Below are positions 1-10,800 of a stretch of 64,000 nt of DNA, piece by piece. The translations under genes were made by a program, and so were the position numbers. The notes beneath the pieces are model-generated. The model did no database searches. It was not told the DNA's origin and saw only the letters and a program-made list of their open reading frames with translations. The DNA comes from Tachypleus tridentatus (lineage: Eukaryota; Arthropoda; Merostomata; Xiphosura; Limulidae), in contig NC_134830.1 in assembly GCF_004210375.1 (NCBI RefSeq), forward strand, positions 68,488,326-68,552,325, read 5' to 3'. How positions within the stretch are numbered: position 1 is the stretch's first letter; every line of letters starts with the position of its first letter.

Positions 1-5
1 GCTGT

Positions 6-115
6 GTGACGGTCAATCTTATTATATGTTGGTAATACAACTGTCTTCTTCCTTGTCTGTTACTGCTAAAATATGGACAGCTAGCACAGACAGCTCTTGA
101 GTAGCGTTGGTTCTT
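6..115 (+). mobile_element. SINE-1 fragment (3' part, old)
   Basis: Diverged copy of the SINE-1 body: GTGACGGTCAATC, then a CTGCTAAAAT...GGACAGCTAGCACAGA block and CTCTTGAGTAGC. It may be cut by the window edge. Confidence 0.6.
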
Positions 116-616
116 CCAGAGTCTTTTCTTTTACCAACTCACTTGAGATCAGGAACAGAAAATTTTATATCATTAATATCTATTTAAGAATGACAAATTT
201 AATATTTCTTACATATTCAGGTTTACCCATGGCAAATATTCACACAAATGACTGTTAATTCTTACTGAAATAATGGGAAGGCTGTGACCTCAATATATCA
301 TCTGACCTGTCTAATATTGGAAGACAATGGGTATCATATATGTACAGGATTACAGCCATGGTAACTCCGGGTAGAACAGGTATCGTCGCCAAATAATGAC
401 AAAGGAATAATGGCAACTAAATCGAAATAAAGTGAACGATACATGAATCCCATGCTATACAAAAAATGGGTAGAATAAAAAAGCGAAAATTTTGAAAATT
501 ATACCTTCAAATAAGAATTCAGAAAACGCGCTATGATTGTATTTATAACACAACTTTTGTATAAAAATAAGACCCGTCAATTGTCATGTAATTTGTTACT
601 GATTCCTTCTTTGCCA

Positions 617-890
617 GGTCTGGCATGGTCAGGTGGTTAAGGCTCTCGACGAGGGTAGCAGGTTCGAATCCCCTCACACCAAACATGCTCACCCTTTCTG
701 CCCTGAGGATGTTATTATGTGATGGTCAATCCCACTATTCATTGGTAAAAGAGTAGCTCAAGAATTGACGATGGGTGGTGATGACCAGCTGTCTTCCCTC
801 TTGTCTTACACTGCTAAATTAAGGACGACTAGCGCAGATAGCTCTCGTGTAAGTTTGCGCAAAATTTCAAACAAACCAAACAAAAACCTT
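617..890 (+). mobile_element. SINE-1, tRNA-derived
   Basis: The tRNA-like head has an A box (TGGTCAGGTGG) and B box (GGTTCGAATCC). The family body (CACACCAAACATGCTC, then GGTAAAAGAGTAGC, ACACTGCTAAATTA) and an A/C-rich tail follow. It lies 0.2 kb upstream of the candidate orphan exon. Confidence 0.85.
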
Positions 891-1067
891 CTTTGCCTAA
901 AAAAATGAGACTGTTTCCATTTTATACAAGTTTTTATAAACAATCTTTTTGCTCTTTACCTGGAGTATTAATATTCTACATTTAAAGAAAATATATTCGC
1001 AACAATACTTTAAAAATTATAATAATTAGCAAATGATTTTTTTTGGTTTTTGTTACATATTATTTAG

Positions 1068-1143
1068 GACAACACTACATCAGAGGGCGACTTTATTAAC
1101 TGAGGAACAATACACATGGTTTGAATTTAGTATCGTGGGCTTG
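1068..1143 (+). CDS. Candidate orphan exon
   Basis: Good acceptor (T-rich tract, ATTTAG) and a consensus donor (TTG before GTAAGT) bound 76 nt. One frame is open throughout and reads TTLHQRATLLTEEQYTWF then EFSIVGL; the other two frames have stops. It lies 3.6 kb upstream of the aladin start codon. It could be an exon of an upstream gene or an untranslated first exon of AAAS. I do not recognise the peptide. Confidence 0.35.
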
Positions 1144-1316
1144 GTAAGTTTTATTTCGTAAGTTTTTCCATTTAGGCGTTTAAAAGAGTACTTCACATTC
1201 AATTGGTGTTCGAAAACATGACACTATAGTTAGTGTTTTTGCTTTGTTGAAACGAGTTAAATCACATTTTCTACCCTACGTGCATTTCAAGTACAACCGT
1301 GTCCCAGTGAGTGTAT

Positions 1317-1557
1317 GTAATACTAATAGTAGACTAGTTGGAGTTAGAGAAGTACAGAGTTCACTTAAGCTAATCGTGCGCGGTCAGATTTTACTCTATC
1401 GTCTGGGTTAGAGATTGTATGTTCATTTTGTCGAAAAGTTTGTTTTTATTATTTTAGATTTTTGTTCACGCATATTTAGCAAACAATTTAAATATTTACG
1501 TGATTAACTCAGGCATCACTGTCACTACTAGTAGTAATTAGGTAATACTAATAGTAG
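1317..1557 (+). repeat. 16-bp direct repeat GTAATACTAATAGTAG
   Basis: Identical 16-mers at 1317-1332 and 1542-1557. The rest of 1144-4731 is AT-rich, with no gene that I can support. Confidence 0.6.
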
Positions 1558-2810
1558 TACTGTTTGTAGCACAACTAATATAACAAAAACACAGACATTG
1601 ACACTTTTAATGTGATAGGAAAAAACTTAAAGGACGGTAGGTGTGATTTAAAACTGGTTCACTAGTGTATGTCATATGGTCATGACAAAATATTTATTAA
1701 TATTTCTGTAATTCATACGTAGCAGCATTTTATATTAATTCACCATTTTCATTGACTTGTTTAAGTGTTGTGTTATGTTGATTTGTGGAGAGAAAGAACT
1801 GTAATATAGTTTCTTTTTCCATAAAAGTAATTATGCCTCTGTATTTCCAATTAAATTTTGGGCAGGTTTAGATATTGCTAATACACTCAGAATTAGAGAT
1901 ATAAAAAAGTATGATTTGGTTATTTAAGTGATGTTTATGGCTTTTCACCAATAAGTATAGGGAGTTTTAGAAACTAATTCAGTATGGCTATGGTTGTCAA
2001 AGCATAATGACAGCTGACAGTACAGTGATAGACTTAAGATATGATAGATTAGATTTCAACCAACAAACTATAAGAAATTATTAGAGAACATTTATGGTTG
2101 TTGCTTCTAAATATGCAGTGTGTTTTAAATTTCATAAACATACTGCAAAATATTTTTATACTGCAAAACATAGTCAAAATGTAATGGCCATGATAGAGAG
2201 TAGCTTTGATGTAGAAAGACTTTTCATTGATATGAAAATAAAATTTTGGGAGTTTCATGGCATTTTTCAGAAGGAGAGAATCCTGAGGTCAGGCAGTTTT
2301 TACATGAGAAGATAGTCTTTTGTTCAATGTTATTAGGAAAACAAGATGATAATGTATTATCAACTCATGATAGTTGTTGAAACAATTCCACCACTTCTAA
2401 ACTTAAATATTTAAATTTGATAAGTCAAAATAAAGAACACTTGTAAAAGAGCGATAAAAATGAAAGTAATGTACTTAAGAACCAAATTTTTTCCAGAATC
2501 GGACATCATTATTAATTCACAGGAATGTGGGATTGGATTATAGTATGAAATGATTTTTGGAACTTGATTTTACCAAACAAAGAGAAATAGAAGAGAAAAT
2601 TTGCATATCAGGTTTAGAATGTTATTGATGTGTTAAATGGCCTTAACAAAGATAAACATTTGATCCTTCAAAACTGTTCTAGTGCATCTTCCCATGTAAA
2701 ATTAAAACTCTCCTTTTTATTTTCATGAAATCATCACCCCCCATCCCTGGTTTAAACTCCTATGTTGGTGTTGAACAGCTAGTTTTCAAAAAGTTTGCAT
2801 GTCAAACCAT

Positions 2811-2882
2811 CATCATACAAATGAAATATTAAAACATCATACAAATGAAATATTAAAACATCATACAAATGAAATATTAAAA
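2811..2882 (+). repeat. 24-bp tandem repeat, three copies
   Basis: The unit starts CATCATACAAATGAAATATT and ends AAAA. Three perfect copies at 2811-2834, 2835-2858 and 2859-2882, upstream of aladin. Confidence 0.9.
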
Positions 2883-4731
2883 TAGATAGCATAGGGAAGT
2901 TTGACAGTGTTATTATAATAATACTATACTATCTGAACAGACTTTCAAGTTTTATTTTTATTCATTCCCTAATGGTTTTCAAACCTTATAAGATAAAATT
3001 ATAATTATTTTTATAAAAGTTTTATTTTACAAAATAAGTTGAATTTATTCAAATTTCAATGTTGTTTGGCTTTAAATGTAAGCTACATGAAGAATATTCA
3101 AAATACTAGGTTTTTACTTTGCCTGAATATGTTTTTACATAATAAATAAATAGTTATCATTGTTCATTTCTGTTTGTTGATTCTAAATGACATTTATAGA
3201 TTGAACACTTCGTTAATGCTGGATATGTACTTATAAGTATGTAAAATAATACTGAATTGTCTCAAAAATGGTTCATAGTATTGTTGGAGCAGGTGTCTGA
3301 TAAGTGAATCAATCTTTTAATTTTTCTAAAACATTTTACAATGCATAAGCTTAATGCATTCTTTTAAAGGTATCAAGTATCCTGTACACCACTGTGCACT
3401 TGTGTGGTGTTTGGATGTTACACATTATACAGTGTAGGTATTACATTATTGTTTCCATGATAACTTAATTTGAAATGCTGTTACCTTGGAAATTAATTAG
3501 GTGTTTTGGTTAAACATGTAGGTTTTTAGAAAATATTTTAAAAATAATTTTTTAAAAGCAGGCACAACCTTTACCCAGTGCATACAAGTCATTATGAAGT
3601 GCTTGTGCAGTAGTTTTAGGAATTATTGCATGTTTGTAGTTGTTGTTTGTATTTCTTAATTTTAAATCAGGAAAATTATAGAATGCATAATCACTTCTGG
3701 TTCTGTTAATTTTATAGTATATATATATATATATCTTCAGTTCATATCTAATAAGTATAGGTTGCAAATAAATCTTTAGTCTGAATTTTGCTGTAATAAA
3801 TTGTAGTGAGTGCATACAAATTTTTTTATTGAGTTTGTCATTTACATTACTATATGTTTAATCTTTTAAGTAGCTAGTTATCACTATAATACTGTTTCTT
3901 TCCTCAGTTTCATAGTTTTTCCAGTTGTTTTTCTTTTCTGTTAGACCATTTTTGAAATGTTATAATTATTTTTGTAGTTTATTACCAACACATTTTGACA
4001 CTCAGGTAAAAAATATGTATGTATTTTTTATTATTATTTGAAGTGTTCTTTTGTCATCAATGTTTTGGTATCATTTCTTCAAAAAGATGTTTTAACTTGA
4101 TAAAATACTGAATTAATGACTTTTAATGTTATAGAATCAAAATCATTTTTTAAATTGATTTTGAATCATGACATGTAATATGAGCTTTGCTTAATTAATT
4201 AGTATTTTATTTAAATTTTTCCTAACCATATCAATTATAATTTCATATGTACTGGGTTAAGAGTAAAAATATTTCTTTCAAGTTGTCATGATCAAATATT
4301 GGTGGCAGTAATTTTTTAAATCTGAATATGAACCCCAAAAACGATGTTTTTACAGAATAGTATAAAATTTAAATTGCTATACAAATTTATTTTTTTGGTC
4401 TTCTGTTTAAATTTTTTGGTAAATGTTGGAAACAGATAAAATCTTGCTCAAAGTTGTTAGGGCACTTTTTTCCATTATTTGTATTTCATTTGTAGAAATC
4501 ATATGACTGCTTAGTAAGAATACCAAGAATATTCTTTTTGCCCCCCCTTTTCTTTTTTACTAAAATGTAACAAAACTTTTCACTCCTTAAATTGTGAAGT
4601 TTATTTTTTATTCATAGAACTAACTTATTGAAGTGGATTCAGTTAGACTTTAAATAAAATGTACTTAAAGTTTTATTCTTTATTCATATGAATATATGTG
4701 TTTTTAAGATATTCGTTTAGAAGTGTACAGA

Positions 4732-4849
4732 ATGTCGTCATTGTCGACATTTCCATCTCCTCCACGTAAAGGCCAAATAACACTGTGAAATTGAAAGCCA
4801 TCTTGTGACGGGTTCGACAGATAGTGATGTTCATCAGTATACTGATCAG
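4732..4849 (+). CDS. AAAS: AAAS coding exon 1 (start codon, frameshifted)
   Basis: ATG at 4732 opens [18 protein letters not shown], matching the human N-terminus MCSLGLFPPPPPRGQVTL. This frame meets TGA at 4786. From 4784, in a different frame, the DNA reads [18 protein letters not shown] and so on, matching human YEHNNELVTGSS. One extra TG in the TGTG run would join the two. The exon ends in CAG before a GCAAGT donor. A weak acceptor-like TTTAG lies 11 nt before the ATG, so the 5' UTR may be split. Confidence 0.85.
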
Positions 4850-7800
4850 GCAAGTTATTGACCTGTGAACATGTCTAATTTCTACATTCAAGCTCATTCA
4901 TATTGGTTGGTTTATTATTAAATATAAGAATGAAAATTAAAGTATGGGGTTTATAGGTACCATACTTAAGTTAAATTTTGATTTCATGATGATGAAAAAC
5001 CCACTTGAAGTAAAATTATATCTCAGGATGGCTGGTAACACTTTTACTAAAATACTTTTATTAAAAGTGTTATTACAAATACCAGCCATCCTGAGAGACA
5101 TAAATTTTGATTTGTTAAAATTGTACAGGAACCTTCAAAATGGCTTTATGAGATTAAAGATTCTTCACCAACTCATGCTAGAAATGAAACCACATTATTT
5201 TGATTAAGATTTAAAACAATGGATCTTGTATTAATGATGATCCAGAGCTCAAAAATGTTGAGGACATTATGCTTAACATATTTGATAACTATATAAAATG
5301 GATAAATGTCTTTGAACTCTTTTGCTGTTAGCAGATTTTCTCAAATTTGTTTAGGAATTGGCTTGTAGTTTCAAGGGTTTGTTGCAGAAATTTTTGTTAT
5401 GAATTTTACATTGAATTTGTCAATTGGAGATTGAGTGTTGATCTGCATGAAGGATTTGGATTTTTTGTTAATCTACATTTTGAATTTAGCATGTTATCTT
5501 CGTGGAGAAATCGTAATATGCTATAGCATAAAAGCGGTAGAGTTTTGAGGCGTGATGTTCTACTTTTTTGTAGATAGTTTTTGGCCTTGAAGTGGAAATA
5601 TTCGAATAAATAATTATGTTGAATTATTTGATTTGCCACCTGATGGGGAAAAAAAAATCCAGTTTTGTGGGACATGGTATTGTGAATGTGGGTAGATAGA
5701 TCATCTTTTAGAGCTTCCTTAGTTTCCTTTGTAGTGATAGAAATATCAGTGTTTTATAAAACACTATAGGCTGATGCTACTTACGGTGAGTTTATAAGTT
5801 TTCTGAAGTCACATTTGTTGTAAGGAATATGAAGATGGTAGACCATAAGTAATGATGGGATGACATATCAAAAAGTAAACTGAAAGTCTAGTGAATCTAT
5901 GTTGTGAATGATAAGGGTTCAGACAGGACCTGAAGCAACTTTTCTTTGTGTTCTTAAATGTTTACCTGATTTGTAATTTGAAGAGGCTTTCTATTATTGT
6001 TTAGAAAAGAATAACTATTTAAAAGATTTGTGTCTTTAAGGTGTACTTTATTTTTTGGAGAATACAAGTTTCTTTTAAATTTTATATTGTGACATGATGG
6101 TTTATTTTAGGTGAGCCAGTATCCCAGAATTGATCTGAGCACAGAAAGTCTGAGACCTTTTGTATGTCGAGAAAATTCTAAGAATGCTTTTATGCATCAT
6201 AATGAATCTGTTGCCAAAAAAATATTTGTTTCATGGTAAGAAATTACTTATATTTACATTTAAATATCAAAATGGTTGATATACACTGCTGGTCAAAATC
6301 TTGAGGCCAATGAACATAAAGAAAAAATATACATTTTGTGTTGTTAGACTCAACCACTTATTTGAGTAGAGCTTTGAAAGATGAAAATAAGAAAAGAGAA
6401 AATAAAAATAAAAAACTTTTTTTAGCATTTAACAGGGAAAATGTAAACACTATGAAATTAGCCTAAATACTAGCTGGTCAAAAGTTTAAGATCATACTGA
6501 AAAGAAGCGTTAATCGCTAAACACGTAACAAAATTTAGTCATTTGTGTTCAAGCATTAGCGTTGTCAACATCTCCCACTGATATCTCCTGTGTTACATTG
6601 GGTAAAAACTTGGCAAAGGCTAAAAAGTTGACAGTTTGAATGTGGCAGAATTGTCATGCTGCGAAAGCAAGGTCTCTATCAACGTGACATCATTGGTGAG
6701 ATTGGGAGTAGTAAAACTGTTGTTGCAAATATCTCAATAGACCCTGAGGGATACAGAATGAGAATTTCAAGTGGTCGCCTCAAGGAAATTTTGCTGGCAT
6801 TGAGCAGGAGGATTCGACGGGTTGTCTGGCAGTACACCAGCCGATTGTCGAACCAGGTTAAGGCCCTTACAGATGCAGAATGCAACTCAAGAACAATAAG
6901 ACGGCATCTATGAGAGAAAGGCTTTAAAAACCGTAAACATCTTCAAAGGTCACACCTCCTTCCACATAATGAAACAGCTCGGTTAAACTTTGCTGAGAGG
7001 CACCAAACATGGGGCGTAGAAAGTTGAAGAAGGTTTTGTTCTCTGATGAGAAAAAATTTAACCTGGATGGTCCAGATGGCTTCCAAGGTTACCTGCATGA
7101 TAAGGATATCCCACCAGAGACATTTTCTACATGACACAGTGGAGGAGGTTCCATCATGATCTGGGGTGCTTTCTTCTTCCATGGAACAATGGAGCTTCAG
7201 ATTATACAGGGGCATCAAACAGCAGCTGGCTACATTGGCATGTTGGAGAGAGCATCCTTACTGACTGAAGGCCCTTGCTTGTGTGGAAATGACTGGATCT
7301 TTCAACAGGACAATGCTGCAATCCACAACGCCTGAAGGACAAAGGATTTTTTCATGACGAATTACGTGATTATTTTGGACCATCCAGCGTGTTCACCGAA
7401 TTGAACCCCATTGAATATGTTTGGGGATGGATGGCAAGGGAAGTCTATAAAAATGGACGTCAATTCCAAACAGTGCCTTGTCTTCGTGAAGCCATCTTCA
7501 CCACTTGGAATAACATTCCAGCCAGCCTTCTGCAAATGCTTATATTGATCACACCAAAGTGAATGTTTGAAGTTATTCGCAATAAGGGCCATGCAACTCA
7601 CTACTGAGACCTCTTGTTGGGCATTTCGTACTCTGTTTAGGACTTCTTTTTGGTATGGTCTTAAACTTTTGACCAGCTAGTATATAGGCTAATTTCAGTG
7701 TTTACATTTTCCCTATTAAGTGCTAAAAAGTTTTTTATTTTTATTTTCCCTTTTCTTATTGTTATCTTTCGAAGCTCTACTCAAATAAGTGGTTGAGTCT

Positions 7801-10800
7801 AACATTGCAAAATGCATATTTTTTCTTTGTTCATTGGCCTTAAGAGTTTGGCCAGCAGTGTACATATTTAAGTCTTGAAATGTATTATTTTTTGTATATA
7901 AATAACACACACCAAGATATTTGTAAGTTTGATAAACTGTATATGTTGCACAGAAATTGTCTTTGTGCCAGGATTCTAATCATTCTATTTATTTGTGATA
8001 TATAATTTGTGACTACTTTAACTTATTACATTATAGGCTTAGCTGTTCATGGTTTTATGATGTATTAGTCAATAACATTAAGAAAATGTTTTCTGATATG
8101 ATACTTACCTCTACTCACAAAATCAGCTATTCTTGTTCAGTGCTGTCTTTTTTATGTAAACTTTTCCTCTATGCATACCAGAGGCCTTCTCTCTCCCATG
8201 TCTCCCCCTCGGTGTGGATTCCTGTACATGGTGAGGGGACCTCCCAGAAAAGGCTCTGTTTTCTCAGTTTACTGCCTCTTGTTTTTTTTTTCCCATGAAT
8301 CCCATTTAGTGGTGAGTGGTGCCTGACCAGATATTCTTTAATTAAAACTCTTTAGTGTACAGTCATATCAACTTGTGCATTATTTTCCATGGTTTTGTTC
8401 ATACTTACCAACAAGATGTGGCATTTCACAAGATCTCTTGAGGAGACATAACATCTCAATATTTTGCTTTATTTACATGCTCATCCTGTATAATAAAACC
8501 CATGCACTCTATGGGTAAAGTAGAAGAGGATTTGTGTCCATCCTTGTCATTTTTCAAGTGAATAACTTGGTATAGTCTACTTTTGAAAATAAAGTTTTGT
8601 AGTAGCCCATTGCACTGTCCCAGGTGATGACATTCTTCCAGACTCTCCATTGTATTGTTGTTCTCCTATTCTTTCCTAGAGTCTTTCCCATTTCCATGTT
8701 ACTGGAATGGTTGATTGTGGAGGCACACCCTCCTGAATGGGTTCCACAGAAAGATGGCTGTAACCATGCAGTTGTGAGGAAGGAAGTGGTGTTCTGCTAA
8801 GTTTATATGAGGTGTGGCCTCCAGAGGAGTTGACTTTGCATATAGAGGGCAGCACTAAACAATTATAGCTAATCTTATGAGATGTTAAGGTCCTATTGGA
8901 AATAGGTTTTCAGTATGGGAAAATTATAACTATGTTGTGGTTGGTTTATAAATCATCTATACAGAGTAAAGAAAAAGAATAATTCAATCAGCACACTTGT
9001 ATTCACAGGTGAAGTTCATTTCTTCTAAATATATATTTTACTGAGTATTATTTAAGTGATAAGTCTTTGTTTTTAAATTGTCAGTTAGTAGAATCTTTTC
9101 AGTTTAATATATATACATATTGTTCCTTTTTTTATAGGCAAGAGCAAGGTGTTAAAGGAGTTCTTGTGGAATTAGCAAATAATGAAAAAGATGATGTTTG
9201 TTAGTATTAATGGTGTTTTTTATGGATTGTTTTTACATATTTCAAAAACATTTTTTATCTTTAATTCTGGGGAATGTTCAGAACCTCAAATTATACAACA
9301 AACACTTATTTTGATGTAATCTGTAAGAATAAATGTGTACTAAAAATCATGTAGAAAATTTTAATTCAAATAAAAAATCACTGTTTAAATAAGTCCAGTT
9401 TTCTCTAAATCGTTTTTCTTTTCTGAGTTGATATGTAAAGTACTGAAGTTTTTTTTTATTCTGTAAATGATGTTACATTTACTAAAAAAATTTTGATGTC
9501 AAATGTTGAAATGCTTAATTTGATTAAACTATGTGCTCATTGGGAAGGTATTATCAGAAAAAATCACTTCTGACTGGTATCAAATGAATCAAACTGATGT
9601 TTAATGAATGTTTCTTGAAGAATACAGAATTTTTTCCATAGTAAATTAAATGAATATGACTAAAACTTAAGTTTTTTACAGCATATAGGTAAAACATTTA
9701 CTTAAGCATATATGGAAATAGAATTAATCTAAATTAAATTTTAAACATTTGGATTTAATATTCAAAAATCTAAGTAATTGAAAAGAGTTTTGTGTTATTT
9801 ATATTATGATTGGTATTTAAGAAACTTTGACATTTTAAGATTCAGATAACTATGGTATAAATGGTTGAGAATATAAAATTATATTTTAATATCTTCATAA
9901 TCAAAGATTACTTCTGTAATACTTAAGAAGTGCATAATATCATAAGTAGGTAAATCAGTTAAGGAAACCTTTATTATACATTTTACTCAGTGACAGAGCA
10001 TGAGCTTTGTTAGTCAAATATCCTGTGTTCAAGTCCTAACCATAAAATTTTTCTTCACTTGTCAAGTTTTTTATTTTAAGTATTTAAAACTATTATAAAA
10101 AACATATTACATTGAATACCTGTTTTCTTTGTTTTTTGTCATACAGATTTGTTTACAACATATAAATTGCTATGTATATATACTTTAAACAAAATGAGTG
10201 AACTGTAACATTTTGTTATATAAATTCTGTAGTAATTTTCTAAGTATTCATGTATACATCAAATAACCATTATACTCAATACGTAGGAAATATTTTAACC
10301 AACTGAAAGTGTTCTGAACATGTGTGATAATTTTAATGCTTGCATTTTGTGTGTTCTCAGATTCATGTAACAGTTATTCTTTTTAGTAAGTTCTTGTGCA
10401 AGAATTACTGCTCAACTTTTACTCAGAACTGTACAGTGGATTGGCTCAATCTATGGTTCATTTTTTCCTCACACATTGGTAAGTTTTTTTCTTTTCTTCT
10501 ATGCAGTTAAAAGTACTTGTGTGATATGCATGACAATGTTGTTTAGAAAGAACTAGGACATCTAATCATACTGTGTCTTGTTTTAATATTTTATATATAT
10601 ATATTTTTTTTTTTTGAGTGTAAATGGGATATCTATTGGTGTTGTTTTAAATGCCTCAGGGTGTGACATGTTGTTGAGAATTGTAATATGTATCATTAGG
10701 AAGTACATTATGGTGTTAAATGTCATTGGGAAATGCAATATTTATCGTAAGTGTCTTGTGGTTTGAAATGGTCTTCAGAAATGATGTAATATTTGTCATT

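Larger units (their letters stand above)
1144..4731. other. AT-rich non-coding stretch upstream of AAAS
   Basis: No supported gene. It holds the 16-bp direct repeat, the 24-bp triple repeat at 2811 and a TA run at 3718. It probably includes the aladin promoter and 5' UTR, but I cannot point to a core promoter. Confidence 0.5.

Noticed and set aside
4673-4897. Minus-strand 74-aa ORF
   Set aside because: It is the antisense shadow of aladin exon 1; the plus strand carries the homology.
4944-5207. Plus-strand 87-aa ORF in intron 1
   Set aside because: It spans the hairpin arms and has no homology I recognise; probably repeat-derived chance.
5740-5765. 16-bp perfect palindrome GTGTTTTATAAAACAC
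   Set aside because: Short and AT-rich; expected by chance at this length and composition.
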